This document shows, piece by piece, positions 5,411-13,500 of a stretch of 14,999 nt of DNA. The notes beneath the pieces are model-generated. The model was not told the DNA's origin and searched no databases. It saw nothing but the letters and a program-made list of their open reading frames with translations. Where the stretch lies: assembly GCA_001790315.1 (NCBI GenBank), contig MGCE01000019.1, forward strand, positions 1 through 14,999, in the 5' to 3' direction. Numbering within the stretch: position 1 is the first letter of the stretch; each line of letters starts with the position of its first letter. The DNA is from Candidatus Rokubacteria bacterium RIFCSPLOWO2_02_FULL_72_37. GTDB lineage: Bacteria > Methylomirabilota > Methylomirabilia > Rokubacteriales > CSP1-6. The translations under genes and the position numbers were made by a program.

Positions 5411-6738
5411 GCGACCTCCTCGGAGAGCTCCGCCAGCGTTCCGCGCAGGCTGTGCGGAAGCGCCTCGGTGATGCGCACCCGTGCCAGCCTTCCGATGGCA
5501 CTCCGCCTCCCCCCGTCGAAGTTGACGACACGGTTGCAGCGGGTCCGGCCGGACAGCACGTGTGGGTCCTTCCGCGACGTTCCGTCGACGAGGACCTCCA
5601 CGATCCGCCCCTCGAGCGCCCGGGCGCGGGCCGCGGCCACACGAACAGTCGCCTCCAGCAGCCGGGTGTTGCGGAGCGCCTTGACGTCCTCCGCGACCTG
5701 CCCGGGCAGCGTCGCGGCGGGCGTACCGGGCCGGCGGGAGAATCGGAACACGAAGGCGTTGTCGTAACCGACGCGCTCCACCATCTCCAGGGTCTGCTCG
5801 AAGTCCTCCTCGGTCTCACCGGGGAACCCGACGATCAGATCCGTGGAGAAAGCCATCTCCGGAACCGTCTCACGGATCGCGGTGACCAGCTCCAGGTACC
5901 GCTCACGAGTGTAGCCGCGGTTCATGCGCGCGAGGATCCGGTTCGACCCCGACTGGAGCGGCAGGTGGAACCACTCACACACCTTGGGGACGTCGCGTAG
6001 GGCGCGGATCAGCCGCGGCGTGAGGTTGTAGGGGTTCGAGGTCGTGAACCGGATGCGCGTGATGCCGTCCACGTCGTTGACCCGCGCGAACAGGTCGGCC
6101 AGGTCCGTCGGCGGCACCAAGTCGCGGCCGTAGGCGTTCACGGTCTGGCCGAGCAGCGTCACCTCCCGGCATCCCGCCGCTGCCAGGCTCCGGACCTCGG
6201 CCACGATCGCCTCCGGCGGATGGCTGCGCTCGCGGCCCCGGGTGCGCGGCACCACGCAGAACGTGCAGTGCTTCTCGCAGCCCTCCATCACCGTGACGAA
6301 CGCCTTGAGGCGTCCGGTGCCCACGGGCCGCGCGGTGATCTTCACGAGCGGCGCTTCGGCAGTCTCGAGGAGCGGCCGCCGCTCGCGGCGCACGCGGTCC
6401 ACGAGGTCGCCGGCGCGCGCGATTGCCGGCGAGCCGAACACGAGATCCACGTGTGGCGCGCGCGCCTGAATCTCGCGCTGGTGCAGCTGAGCCATGCAGC
6501 CCATCACGCCGATCACGAGCTCCGGGTTGTCGCTCTTGAGGCCCCGGAGCTGGCCGAGCTTCGAAAAGACCTTCTCCTCGGCCTTCTCGCGGATCGCGCA
6601 CGTATTGACGAGGATGAAGTCGGCATCGCGCTCGTCGTCCGTCACCTGCCACTGGCGCTCGCGGAGCAGTCCCGCGACTCGCTCCGAGTCGTACTCGTTC
6701 ATCTGGCAGCCGTACGTGATGACGTGGACTTTGGCCAT
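5395..6738 (-). CDS. miaB: tRNA-2-methylthio-N6-dimethylallyladenosine synthase MiaB (447 aa)
   Basis: A radical-SAM methylthiotransferase that converts i6A37 to ms2i6A37 in tRNAs reading UNN codons. The N-terminal UPF0004 domain has its three cluster cysteines: Cys11 (TYGCQMNEYDSE), Cys47 (NTCAIREKAEEK) and Cys81 (VMGCMAQ). The radical-SAM CxxxCxxC motif is Cys154, Cys158 and Cys161 (EGCEKHCTFC). A TRAM-like RNA-binding domain occupies roughly residues 380-440. The NTCAIREKAEEKVFSK and LPLQSGSNRILARMNRGYTR segments mark it as MiaB rather than RimO or MtaB. The ATG at 6738 gives the normal length; the frame stays open upstream without homology. There is no clear ribosome-binding site, but a good promoter lies about 37 bases before the ATG. 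It heads a six-gene same-strand string. Confidence 0.97.
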   Translation of the reverse strand: MAKVHVITYGCQMNEYDSERVAGLLRERQWQVTDDERDADFILVNTCAIREKAEEKVFSKLGQLRGLKSDNPELVIGVMGCMAQLHQREIQARAPHVDLVFGSPAIARAGDLVDRVRRERRPLLETAEAPLVKITARPVGTGRLKAFVTVMEGCEKHCTFCVVPRTRGRERSHPPEAIVAEVRSLAAAGCREVTLLGQTVNAYGRDLVPPTDLADLFARVNDVDGITRIRFTTSNPYNLTPRLIRALRDVPKVCEWFHLPLQSGSNRILARMNRGYTRERYLELVTAIRETVPEMAFSTDLIVGFPGETEEDFEQTLEMVERVGYDNAFVFRFSRRPGTPAATLPGQVAEDVKALRNTRLLEATVRVAAARARALEGRIVEVLVDGTSRKDPHVLSGRTRCNRVVNFDGGRRSAIGRLARVRITEALPHSLRGTLAELSEEVACLSR

Positions 6739-6774
6739 GATCGCTGTGAGAAATCCAGCGTTTGCGCTCGCTTG

Positions 6775-6803
6775 ACCGTAGCACCCGACCCGAGGGAAGT
6801 CAA
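6775..6803 (-). promoter_or_regulatory. Sigma70-like promoter for the miaB string
   Basis: On the minus strand TTGACT (6798-6803, five of six -35 positions) is followed after exactly 17 bases by TACGGT (6775-6780, -10-like with TA at its start and T at its end). Transcription would start near 6768, leaving a leader of about 30 bases before the miaB ATG. It is the best promoter-like sequence in the gap between the FBP aldolase/phosphatase gene and miaB. Confidence 0.55.
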
Positions 6804-6849
6804 TTTGACGGATCGTCGCGCCAGCGGCGACGGTGCGGACGGCGGCTGC

Positions 6850-6882
6850 CCGCGGGGCCCGGGACACCGTCCGGCCCCGCGG
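6850..6882 (-). terminator. GC hairpin after the FBP aldolase/phosphatase gene
   Basis: A perfect 10-bp inverted repeat, CCGCGGGGCC (6850-6859) with GGCCCCGCGG (6873-6882), can be extended inward by GGAC/GTCC pairing across a small bulge. It begins 24 bases after the stop codon of the leftward gene and upstream of the miaB promoter, the expected place for a transcription stop. No T-run follows, so it is a terminator candidate of the U-poor kind or an mRNA end stabiliser. Confidence 0.5.
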
Positions 6883-6905
6883 TGGAACGCGCCGCTTCTG
6901 CGAGG

Positions 6906-8417
6906 CTAGTCGATCTCCTCCCGGCGGGCGCCATGGCGCGCGTCGGCGGGGCGCGCCGCCGCCGGCCCGCTGTGGCCGGCGCCGTTGCCACGGAAGCTGA
7001 GCGGCGGCCGCACCTCGAACTCGCGCTCGAGCCGCCCGCGGCGCTCCTTCCAGCCGTCCTGGTACTCGAGCTCGTCCTCGTGCAGTGTCGCCGGCTGCTT
7101 GACCCCATGCGCCAGCCGGAACTGGATCGCGAGATCGGCGGCGCGGCGCCGCACCTCGTCCCACGGCGTCCCGAGCGCGAACTGGTCGGAGATCGCACCG
7201 ATACGGCCCGTGTGGATATTGCACGAGAGCGTGATCGCCGAGAGAATCGGCCCGGACCAGTACGAGGTCTGCGAGTTGATCGGCATCGGCAGGATGTGCA
7301 GGTTGTGGCTGCCGCGGCAATCTCCCGCGACCATCGGCGCCGCGGCCCACGGCGACGTGATCTCGCCGGGCGCGGGCCAGTCGCCCTGCGCGAACGCGAG
7401 CAGCACCGGATCGTCCTTGCCGCCGTACGTGAATCCCTTCTTCGTCTTGATGTTGTGCAGGCGCTCGGCCGAGCACACGTAACCGAGCTGGGCACGCTCG
7501 CCCTTCTCACCGCGGCTCCAGATCCGCGCGATGACGAAGCGCGACGATCGGGTGAGGCCCTCGATGTCGTAGAGGTCTTCGGGAGCGCGCAGCGTGATCA
7601 CCTTCTCCTGCAGCCCCTTGGCGAGCTCCTCCATCTTGCCGTCGAGCGCCTTCTGGTCGCGCGGGTGCACACCCGCCTCGATGGCCTGGGCCTTGGTGTC
7701 CAGGTCCACGATCTCCATGATGTACCCACGCTTCATGCGCGACGCTGCGATGATCAAGCCCGTGTTGAAGCGCGGGAGCAGGTACGCGCCGGTCGCGTAA
7801 TGGTTGAACGCCATCGGTTCGGTCTTGTCGGCGAACGACAGGAGGACCGTCTGCGAGGCGTTGTCCTTTCGCACCGGCAGCGGCAGGGCGACGGCCGCCG
7901 GGCCGGCGCCGCGCAGATTGCCGGTGAACGCGTCGGCGACGAGGTCCTGCCCCGGACCGTACAGCCCGAGCTCGGCGGCCTTGCGCGCGCCCTCCTGCAA
8001 CGCATCCCACATCAGCTCGTCGACCACGGACATGTCGACGGTCTCGGCCATGATGCCGGTGACGGCGACGTCGTCGCCCGTGTGGGTCACGATGAGCGAG
8101 GTGAAGATCGCCTCCCTCCCGCACCAGTTGTTGTCGAGCACGTACTTCGCGATGACGGACTTCACCTCGTCGGCGGCGACGACGTGCCCCCCGACTCCGC
8201 CGACGTCGGCCTTGGTGGCCTTGATGTAGCGCTGGACGAGCGCCGGGTTCTTGGCGAACACGTACGAGCGGTACGAGAAGATGTTCGGGGTGCTGGTGAC
8301 GATGACTTTCTCGGTCGTGGTCTGCGGCAGCCCTGCGAGCTCGTCCCTCGACTGGTGATACTCCGTCGCCTGGATGGGCCCCTTCCCGTCAGGCAGCCCG
8401 TAGCGCTTCGCGCCCAT
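6906..8417 (-). CDS. fbp: Fructose-1,6-bisphosphate aldolase/phosphatase, extended form (503 aa)
   Basis: A bifunctional archaeal-type FBPA/P (FBPase class V), which makes FBP from triose phosphates and dephosphorylates it to fructose 6-phosphate, committing carbon to gluconeogenesis. The family's metal and active-site residues are present: Asp71 and His78 (KADVGGVGGH), Asp115-Asp116 (HTGDD), Gln157 (YGPGQD), Asp197 (ADKTEP), Tyr331, Lys334 (likely Schiff-base Lys) and Asp335-Asp336 (TYGGKDDP), and Tyr452 (DELEYQ). It is much longer than the roughly 365-400 aa archaeal enzymes. About 65 residues precede the usual first strand, a further segment is inserted around residues 240-275, and an Arg/Ala/Gly-rich tail of about 35 residues follows the core. 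The ATG at 8417 has GGAGG 6-8 bases upstream, whereas a further in-frame ATG at 8507 would sit across the promoter. It is divergent from a SorC-type regulator gene. Confidence 0.93.
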   Translation of the reverse strand: MGAKRYGLPDGKGPIQATEYHQSRDELAGLPQTTTEKVIVTSTPNIFSYRSYVFAKNPALVQRYIKATKADVGGVGGHVVAADEVKSVIAKYVLDNNWCGREAIFTSLIVTHTGDDVAVTGIMAETVDMSVVDELMWDALQEGARKAAELGLYGPGQDLVADAFTGNLRGAGPAAVALPLPVRKDNASQTVLLSFADKTEPMAFNHYATGAYLLPRFNTGLIIAASRMKRGYIMEIVDLDTKAQAIEAGVHPRDQKALDGKMEELAKGLQEKVITLRAPEDLYDIEGLTRSSRFVIARIWSRGEKGERAQLGYVCSAERLHNIKTKKGFTYGGKDDPVLLAFAQGDWPAPGEITSPWAAAPMVAGDCRGSHNLHILPMPINSQTSYWSGPILSAITLSCNIHTGRIGAISDQFALGTPWDEVRRRAADLAIQFRLAHGVKQPATLHEDELEYQDGWKERRGRLEREFEVRPPLSFRGNGAGHSGPAAARPADARHGARREEID

Positions 8418-8460
8418 GCGTGCCCTCCTCGCCGGTGCGACCGAGTCGCTGCTGCCGGAG

Positions 8461-8482
8461 ATCCTGTGGTCTCGAGCAGGAT
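8461..8482. promoter_or_regulatory. 22-bp palindrome, candidate operator
   Basis: ATCCTG (8461-8466) and CAGGAT (8477-8482) form a perfect inverted repeat separated by 10 bases, so the half-sites are one full helical turn or slightly more apart, as expected for a dimeric helix-turn-helix regulator. The right half covers the -10 box of the leftward fbp promoter and the centre falls on its predicted start point, a repressor-like position. A second, smaller inverted repeat GAGT-AC-ACTC lies at 8487-8496, inside the promoter spacer. The divergently encoded SorC-family protein is the obvious candidate ligand. Binding itself is inference. Confidence 0.5.
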
Positions 8483-8507
8483 AAGGGAGTACACTCGTTT
8501 TCGTCAA
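8478..8507 (-). promoter_or_regulatory. Sigma70-like promoter for the FBP aldolase/phosphatase gene
   Basis: On the minus strand TTGACG (8502-8507, five of six -35 positions) is followed after 18 bases by TATCCT (8478-8483, four of six, including the key TA and final T). Transcription would start near 8471, giving a leader of about 53 bases that ends in the GGAGG ribosome-binding site before the ATG at 8417. The overlapping palindrome suggests regulation at this promoter. Confidence 0.55.
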
Positions 8508-8524
8508 GCAAGAACTTCAAGCCG

Positions 8525-9517
8525 ATGAAATTAATTTCTCCGGCATCGCGGGAGCTCCGGCAGATGGTCCGCTGTCTCGAGCTCTATTACCGGCAGGGCC
8601 GGCAGCAAAAGGACATCGCCCGCGCGCTCGGCGTCTCGGCGGCCACGGTCTCGCGCTTGCTCAAGCGGGCGTTCGACGAGGGCCTCGTGCGGGTCGAGCT
8701 CGACCTGCCCCGCCGCGAGGAGCTCGAGGCGGGGTTGATCGAGCGCTTCGGCCTGCGCGACGCCGTCGTCGTCGCCGCCGGCGCCCGGGGCGATCTGCGC
8801 GCCGAGCTCGGCGCGGCGGCCGCCGACTTCTTCGAGAAGACCACCGCCAACGGCATGCGCGTGGGCCTCTCCTGCGGCTTCACTCTCTACCAGACGATCC
8901 GGCAGCTTCGCGAGCGGCGCTTCCGCGACCTGACCCTCTATCCGCTCTCGGGTGAGAGCACGCTCAAGCTGGTGGACCTGTTCCCGAACACGCTCGTCGG
9001 TATGATGGCGGCCAAGTACCGGCCGCACGTGACGGCCTATGCCCTGCCCGTCCAGCACTTGCTGTCGCTCCGCGAGATCGAGCGCGAACGGCGGCGCCTC
9101 TTGCGCGATCCCGCGATCCGGGCCATCTACGAGGCGGCCCAGGACGTCGACGTCGCGCTGGTGGGCATCGGCGCGATCGCCGGCGAGACGCCGGGCTTCT
9201 GCACCCTGGCGGAATCCTACGGGGTGAGCGTCGCCCGGCTGCGCGAGCTCGGCGTGGTCGGCGAGATCAACTACCAGCCGTTCGACGCCGCGGGACGGAT
9301 CGTCGACCGACCCGAATTGCGGGTGCTGACGCGACGGATCCTCTCGGTGGGCGGCGAGCGGCTCCACGCCCTCTCCGCCCGGCGCGATCGTCACGTCATC
9401 GCCATCGCCGGCGGACGCCAGAAGCTCGACGCCGTCCGCGGCGCGCTCGCCGGACGGTTCATGAACGTCCTCGTCACGGACGAGGACGTCGCCACCGCGC
9501 TGCTGCGGGCGCGCTAG
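8525..9517 (+). CDS. SorC/CggR-family sugar-phosphate-responsive regulator (330 aa)
   Basis: A transcription factor of the SorC family (DeoR/CggR-like). A winged helix-turn-helix near the N terminus (about residues 25-57; QQKDIARALGVSAATVSRLL) is followed by a large sugar-phosphate-binding domain. Family motifs include GLSCGFTLYQTI, ALVGIGAI, VGEINYQPFDAAGRIVD and the end segment VLVTDEDVATALL. B. subtilis CggR of this family senses fructose 1,6-bisphosphate and controls glycolytic genes. The divergent neighbour here makes and uses FBP, so the same ligand is an attractive guess. The ATG at 8525 keeps the whole first helix but has no ribosome-binding site and begins with AT-rich codons. An in-frame ATG at 8564 has GGGAG 9 bases upstream and would give 317 aa, also a normal length. 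Confidence 0.9.
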   Translation: MKLISPASRELRQMVRCLELYYRQGRQQKDIARALGVSAATVSRLLKRAFDEGLVRVELDLPRREELEAGLIERFGLRDAVVVAAGARGDLRAELGAAAADFFEKTTANGMRVGLSCGFTLYQTIRQLRERRFRDLTLYPLSGESTLKLVDLFPNTLVGMMAAKYRPHVTAYALPVQHLLSLREIERERRRLLRDPAIRAIYEAAQDVDVALVGIGAIAGETPGFCTLAESYGVSVARLRELGVVGEINYQPFDAAGRIVDRPELRVLTRRILSVGGERLHALSARRDRHVIAIAGGRQKLDAVRGALAGRFMNVLVTDEDVATALLRAR

Positions 9518-9533
9518 GTCCCGCCGGTTCCGC

Positions 9534-10502
9534 TCACGTCTGCGGCGCCGGCATCGGAGCCTCCTCGAAGGCCCCGATCCGGCGGAACTTCTCGTATCGC
9601 TCGCCGACCAGCGCCTCGCGCGGCCGGCCCGCCAGCGCCGCGAGCTCCCCGAGGAGGGCCTCGCGCAGGTGGCGCGCCGCGCCCTCCCAGTCCCTGTGCG
9701 CTCCGCCGAGCGGTTCGGGCACGATCGCATCGATCACCCCGAGGCGCAGGAGGTCGGGGGCCGTGATCTTCATCGACTCGGCGGCCTCGGGTGCCTTGCT
9801 CGCGTCTCCCCAGAGGATCGCGGCGCAGCCTTCGGGGGAGATCACCGAGTAGATGGCGTATTCGAGCATCAAGACCCGATTGCCCATACCGATCGCCAGC
9901 GCGCCACCGCTGCCGCCCTCGCCCGTCACCACGGCGACCAGTGGCACGCCGAGCCCGGCCATGGCGCGGAGGTTACGGGCGATCGCCTCGGCCTGGCCCC
10001 GCTCCTCGGCGCCGATACCCGGATACGCGCCGGGGGTGTCGACGAACGTGAGCACGGGTTTGCCGAACTTGTCCGCGAGCTGCATGAGGCGCAGCGCCTT
10101 CCGGTAGCCCTCGGGGTGGGGCATGCCGAAGTTGCGGGCCAGCTTCTCGCGCGTGTCGCGCCCCTTCTGGTGGCCGATCACGACGACGCCGCGACCGGCG
10201 AATCGCGCGAGCCCCCCGACGACGGCGGCGTCGTCACCGTAGAGACGATCGCCGTGCAGCTCCACGAACTCCTCGAAGAGCAGGCGAATGAAATCCCGGG
10301 TGTGTGGGCGGCGCGGGTGGCGCGCGAGCTGGGTCCGTTGCCAGGCGCTGAGGCTCGCGTAGGTCCGCTGGCGGAGCCGGGCCAGGCGCTCCTGGAGCTT
10401 GACGACCTCCTCCCGGACCTGGGGCGAGTCGTCGGCCTGGAGGGCCACGATGCGGGTCTCCAGCTCGAGGAGCGGCTGCTCGAAGTCAAGCGCGTCCGGC
10501 AT
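9534..10502 (-). CDS. accA: Acetyl-CoA carboxylase carboxyltransferase subunit alpha (322 aa)
   Basis: The alpha subunit of the carboxyltransferase half of acetyl-CoA carboxylase. With AccD it moves the carboxyl group from carboxybiotin to acetyl-CoA, making malonyl-CoA for fatty-acid synthesis. The N-terminal helix region (FEQPLLELETRI; ARHPRRPHTRDFI) and the crotonase-like core are typical: HQKGRDTREK (111-120), FVDTPGAYPGIGAEERGQ (153-170), the oxyanion-hole GEGGSGGALAIG (194-205) and ISPEGCAAILW (221-231). Length matches E. coli AccA (319). The ATG at 10502 lies inside the end of dnaE, a 17-base overlap in another frame, so translation is probably coupled. The 3' end meets the regulator gene tail to tail with only 16 bases between. 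accD is not in the window. Confidence 0.97.
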   Translation of the reverse strand: MPDALDFEQPLLELETRIVALQADDSPQVREEVVKLQERLARLRQRTYASLSAWQRTQLARHPRRPHTRDFIRLLFEEFVELHGDRLYGDDAAVVGGLARFAGRGVVVIGHQKGRDTREKLARNFGMPHPEGYRKALRLMQLADKFGKPVLTFVDTPGAYPGIGAEERGQAEAIARNLRAMAGLGVPLVAVVTGEGGSGGALAIGMGNRVLMLEYAIYSVISPEGCAAILWGDASKAPEAAESMKITAPDLLRLGVIDAIVPEPLGGAHRDWEGAARHLREALLGELAALAGRPREALVGERYEKFRRIGAFEEAPMPAPQT

Positions 10503-13500
10503 ACTCCACGCTGATCGCGCCGGCGCCGAGCATCGCTTCGCCCTTCGTGACGAGGTCGCGGCTGCCGTCGACGGAAAAGGCGCGCACGCGCACGACCACC
10601 TCGTGCGAGCCGAGCAGGATGTGGAGGAAGACGGGCACGCGGCCGGGGTGTCCGTCGCAGACCTGCCGGACCGTGGCCAGGGCGGCGCCCGGCTCGTCGC
10701 CCGGCGTGATCCGGATGCGGCAGGCATTCGGCTCGCCAGCCGGGGCGCCCGCGCGCGGCCGTCCGCTCGACTCCGCCAGTGCCTGCTCGAGCGGGCGGAC
10801 GTCCTCGGCGAGGATCACGCGGCCCTTCTCGCCGTCGTCGACCCTCCCCCGGACGAGCACGGCCTCGCGCGAGCGCAGCAACGGCGCGGCCGACTTGAAC
10901 GGCTCGGGGAACACCGTCACCTCGGCCGTGCCGTCCATGTCCTCGAGGGTGAAGAAGGCCATGCGGTTCCCGCTCTTGGTCTGCGTCTCTTTGAGGCCGG
11001 TGGCGTGGCCGAAGAGCGTCACGCGCGCCCCGTGTCCCTTCGCGCCCAGGTCGCCGGTCGTGGTGACGCCGAGCGCGTCCACGACGCCGCGAAAGCGCGC
11101 CAGCGGGTGCCCCGAGATGTAGAAACCGAGGACATCCTTCTCGAACGCGAGGCGCTGATCCTCGTCCCATTCCGGCACGACCTCGACCGACGGGCTGTCG
11201 GCGCGCCCGGCGGCCGCGGGGAGCAGCTCGAAGAACGACGCCTGCCCCTCCGCACGGTCGCGTTGCGCCCGCTGCCCGCTCTCCAGGGCGCCGTCCGCCG
11301 TCGCGAGCAGGTGCGCCCGCGGCAGGCCGAGCGAATCGAACGCGCCGGCCTTGATGAGGCTCTCGAGCACGCGCCGGTTGACGAGGCGGAGATCCACGCG
11401 CGCGCAGAAGTCCTCGAGCGTCGTGAACGAACCCGCCTCGCCGCGCGTCCTGAGGATCGAGGCCATCGCGGCTTCCCCGACGTTCTTGATGGCGGCCAGG
11501 CCGAATCGGATGGTGTCCGCGACGACGCTGAACTGCACGGCGGAGACATTGACGTCCGGCGGCTGGATCCGGATGCCCATCGCGCGGCATTCCTCGATGT
11601 ACTTGACGATCTTGTCCGTGTCGCCCATCTCGGACGTGAGCAACGCCGCCATGAACTCGACCGGATAGTTCGCCTTGAGATACGCCGTCTCGTACGCGAC
11701 GAGGGCATAGGCCGCCGCGTGACTCTTGTTGAACCCGTATCCCGCGAACTTCTCCATCAGCTCCCAGACGTGCTCGGCCTTGGCATCGCCGATGCCGCGT
11801 TCCGCGCAGCCCGCCACGAACTTCGCCCGCTGCGTGGCCATCAAGTCGCGGTCCTTCTTCCCCATTGCGCGACGCAGCGTATCCGCCTCGCCCATGGTGA
11901 AGCCGGCCATCTCGGAGGCGATCTGCATGATTTGCTCTTGGTAGACCATGATCCCGTACGTCTCTCGCGTGAACTTCTCCATCGCGGGGTGCTCGTACGT
12001 GATCTTCGAGCGCCCGTGTTTGCGCGCGATGAAGTCGGGAATCAGGTCCATCGGTCCCGGGCGGTAGAGCGACACGATGGCGATCAGGTCCTCGAGCCGC
12101 TCCGGTTTGAGTCCTCGCAGCGCGTCGCGCATGCCGCTCGACTCCAGCTGGAACACGCCGAACGTCTTCGCCTCGGCGAGCAGCTCGTACGTCCGCGCGT
12201 CGTCGAGCGGGAGCGCGTCGAGGTCGATCACGATCCCCCGGGCCTCCCGGATGAGTGCGACCGTGTTCGCCAGGACCGTCAGCGTGCGCAGGCCCAGGAA
12301 GTCCATCTTGAGGAGGCCGAGCTTCTCGATGGGCCCCATCGCGTACCCGGTGATCAGCTCGGGACGCTTCGGATCCTTGTAGAGCGGGATGTGTTCGTCC
12401 AGGGGCTCGTCGGAGATCACCACCGCGGACGCATGAACCGAGGCGTGGCGGGTACAGCCCTCGAGGGCGCGGGCGATGTCCCAGAGCTCCCTGACGTGGG
12501 GCTGGCCCTTGACCGTCTCGGCCAGCGGCAGCGACTTCTGGTAGGCCTCGTCGAGCGTGATGTTGAGTGGGAAGTTGGGCACGAGCTTCGCGATCCGGTC
12601 GACGTCCGCGTACGGCATGCCCAGAACACGTCCGACGTCGCGGATCGCGGCCTTCGCGCCGAGCGTCCCGAACGTGATGATGTGCGCGACCCGGTCACGG
12701 CCGTAGCGCTCGGCGACGTAGTGGATCACCTCGTCGCGCCGGTCGTCCGCGAAGTCGATATCCATGTCCGGCATGGAGATGCGCTCGGGGTTCAGGAAAC
12801 GCTCGAACAGCAGACCGTAGCGCATCGGATCGACGCTGGTGATCTCGAGGCAGTACGCGACGAGCGAGCCCGCCGACGAGCCGCGTCCCGGCCCGACCGC
12901 GATCCCCTGCCGGCGCGCGTACTGGATGAAATCCCACACGACGAGGAAGTAGCCGGCGAACCCCATCTTCTCGATGACGGCCAGCTCGTGGGCGAGGCGC
13001 GCCTCGAGCGCGTCGCCCACGCTCGGGCCGTAGCGGCGCCGCAACCCGGCCCGCGCCAGCTCCTGCAGGTAGCTGTCGAGCGTGTGGCCCTCCGGGGCGC
13101 GGTAGCGCGGCAGGTGGAACGTGCCGAAGTCGAGCGTCAGATTGCAGCGCTCGGCGGCCGCCAGCGTGTTCCGGCACGCCTCCGGCAACTCGGCGAACAC
13201 CCGCGCCATCTCCTCGGCGGACTTCACGGAGAACTCCCCGGTCGAGAAGCGGAAGCGGGCCGGGTCGTTGAGCGTCGTTCCCGTCTGGATGCACAGGAGC
13301 GCCTCGTGAGCCCGGGCGTGGCCTGCCTCCAGATAGTGCGAGTCGTTCGTGCCGACGACGGGCGCGCCGATCGCGCGCGCGATCTTGAGCGTCTCGGCCG
13401 TGACCTTCACCTGCTCCTCGAGGCCGTGCGCCTGCACCTCCATGAAGTAGTGCTCCCGCCCGAACACTTCCTGGTGCCAGCCCGCGGCCGCACGCGCCCG

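Noticed and set aside
6739..7476. N-terminal extension of the miaB frame by about 246 codons
   Set aside because: The extension reads through the promoter, the hairpin and the antiphase of the FBP aldolase/phosphatase gene. MiaB homology starts at the ATG at 6738 and gives the usual length.
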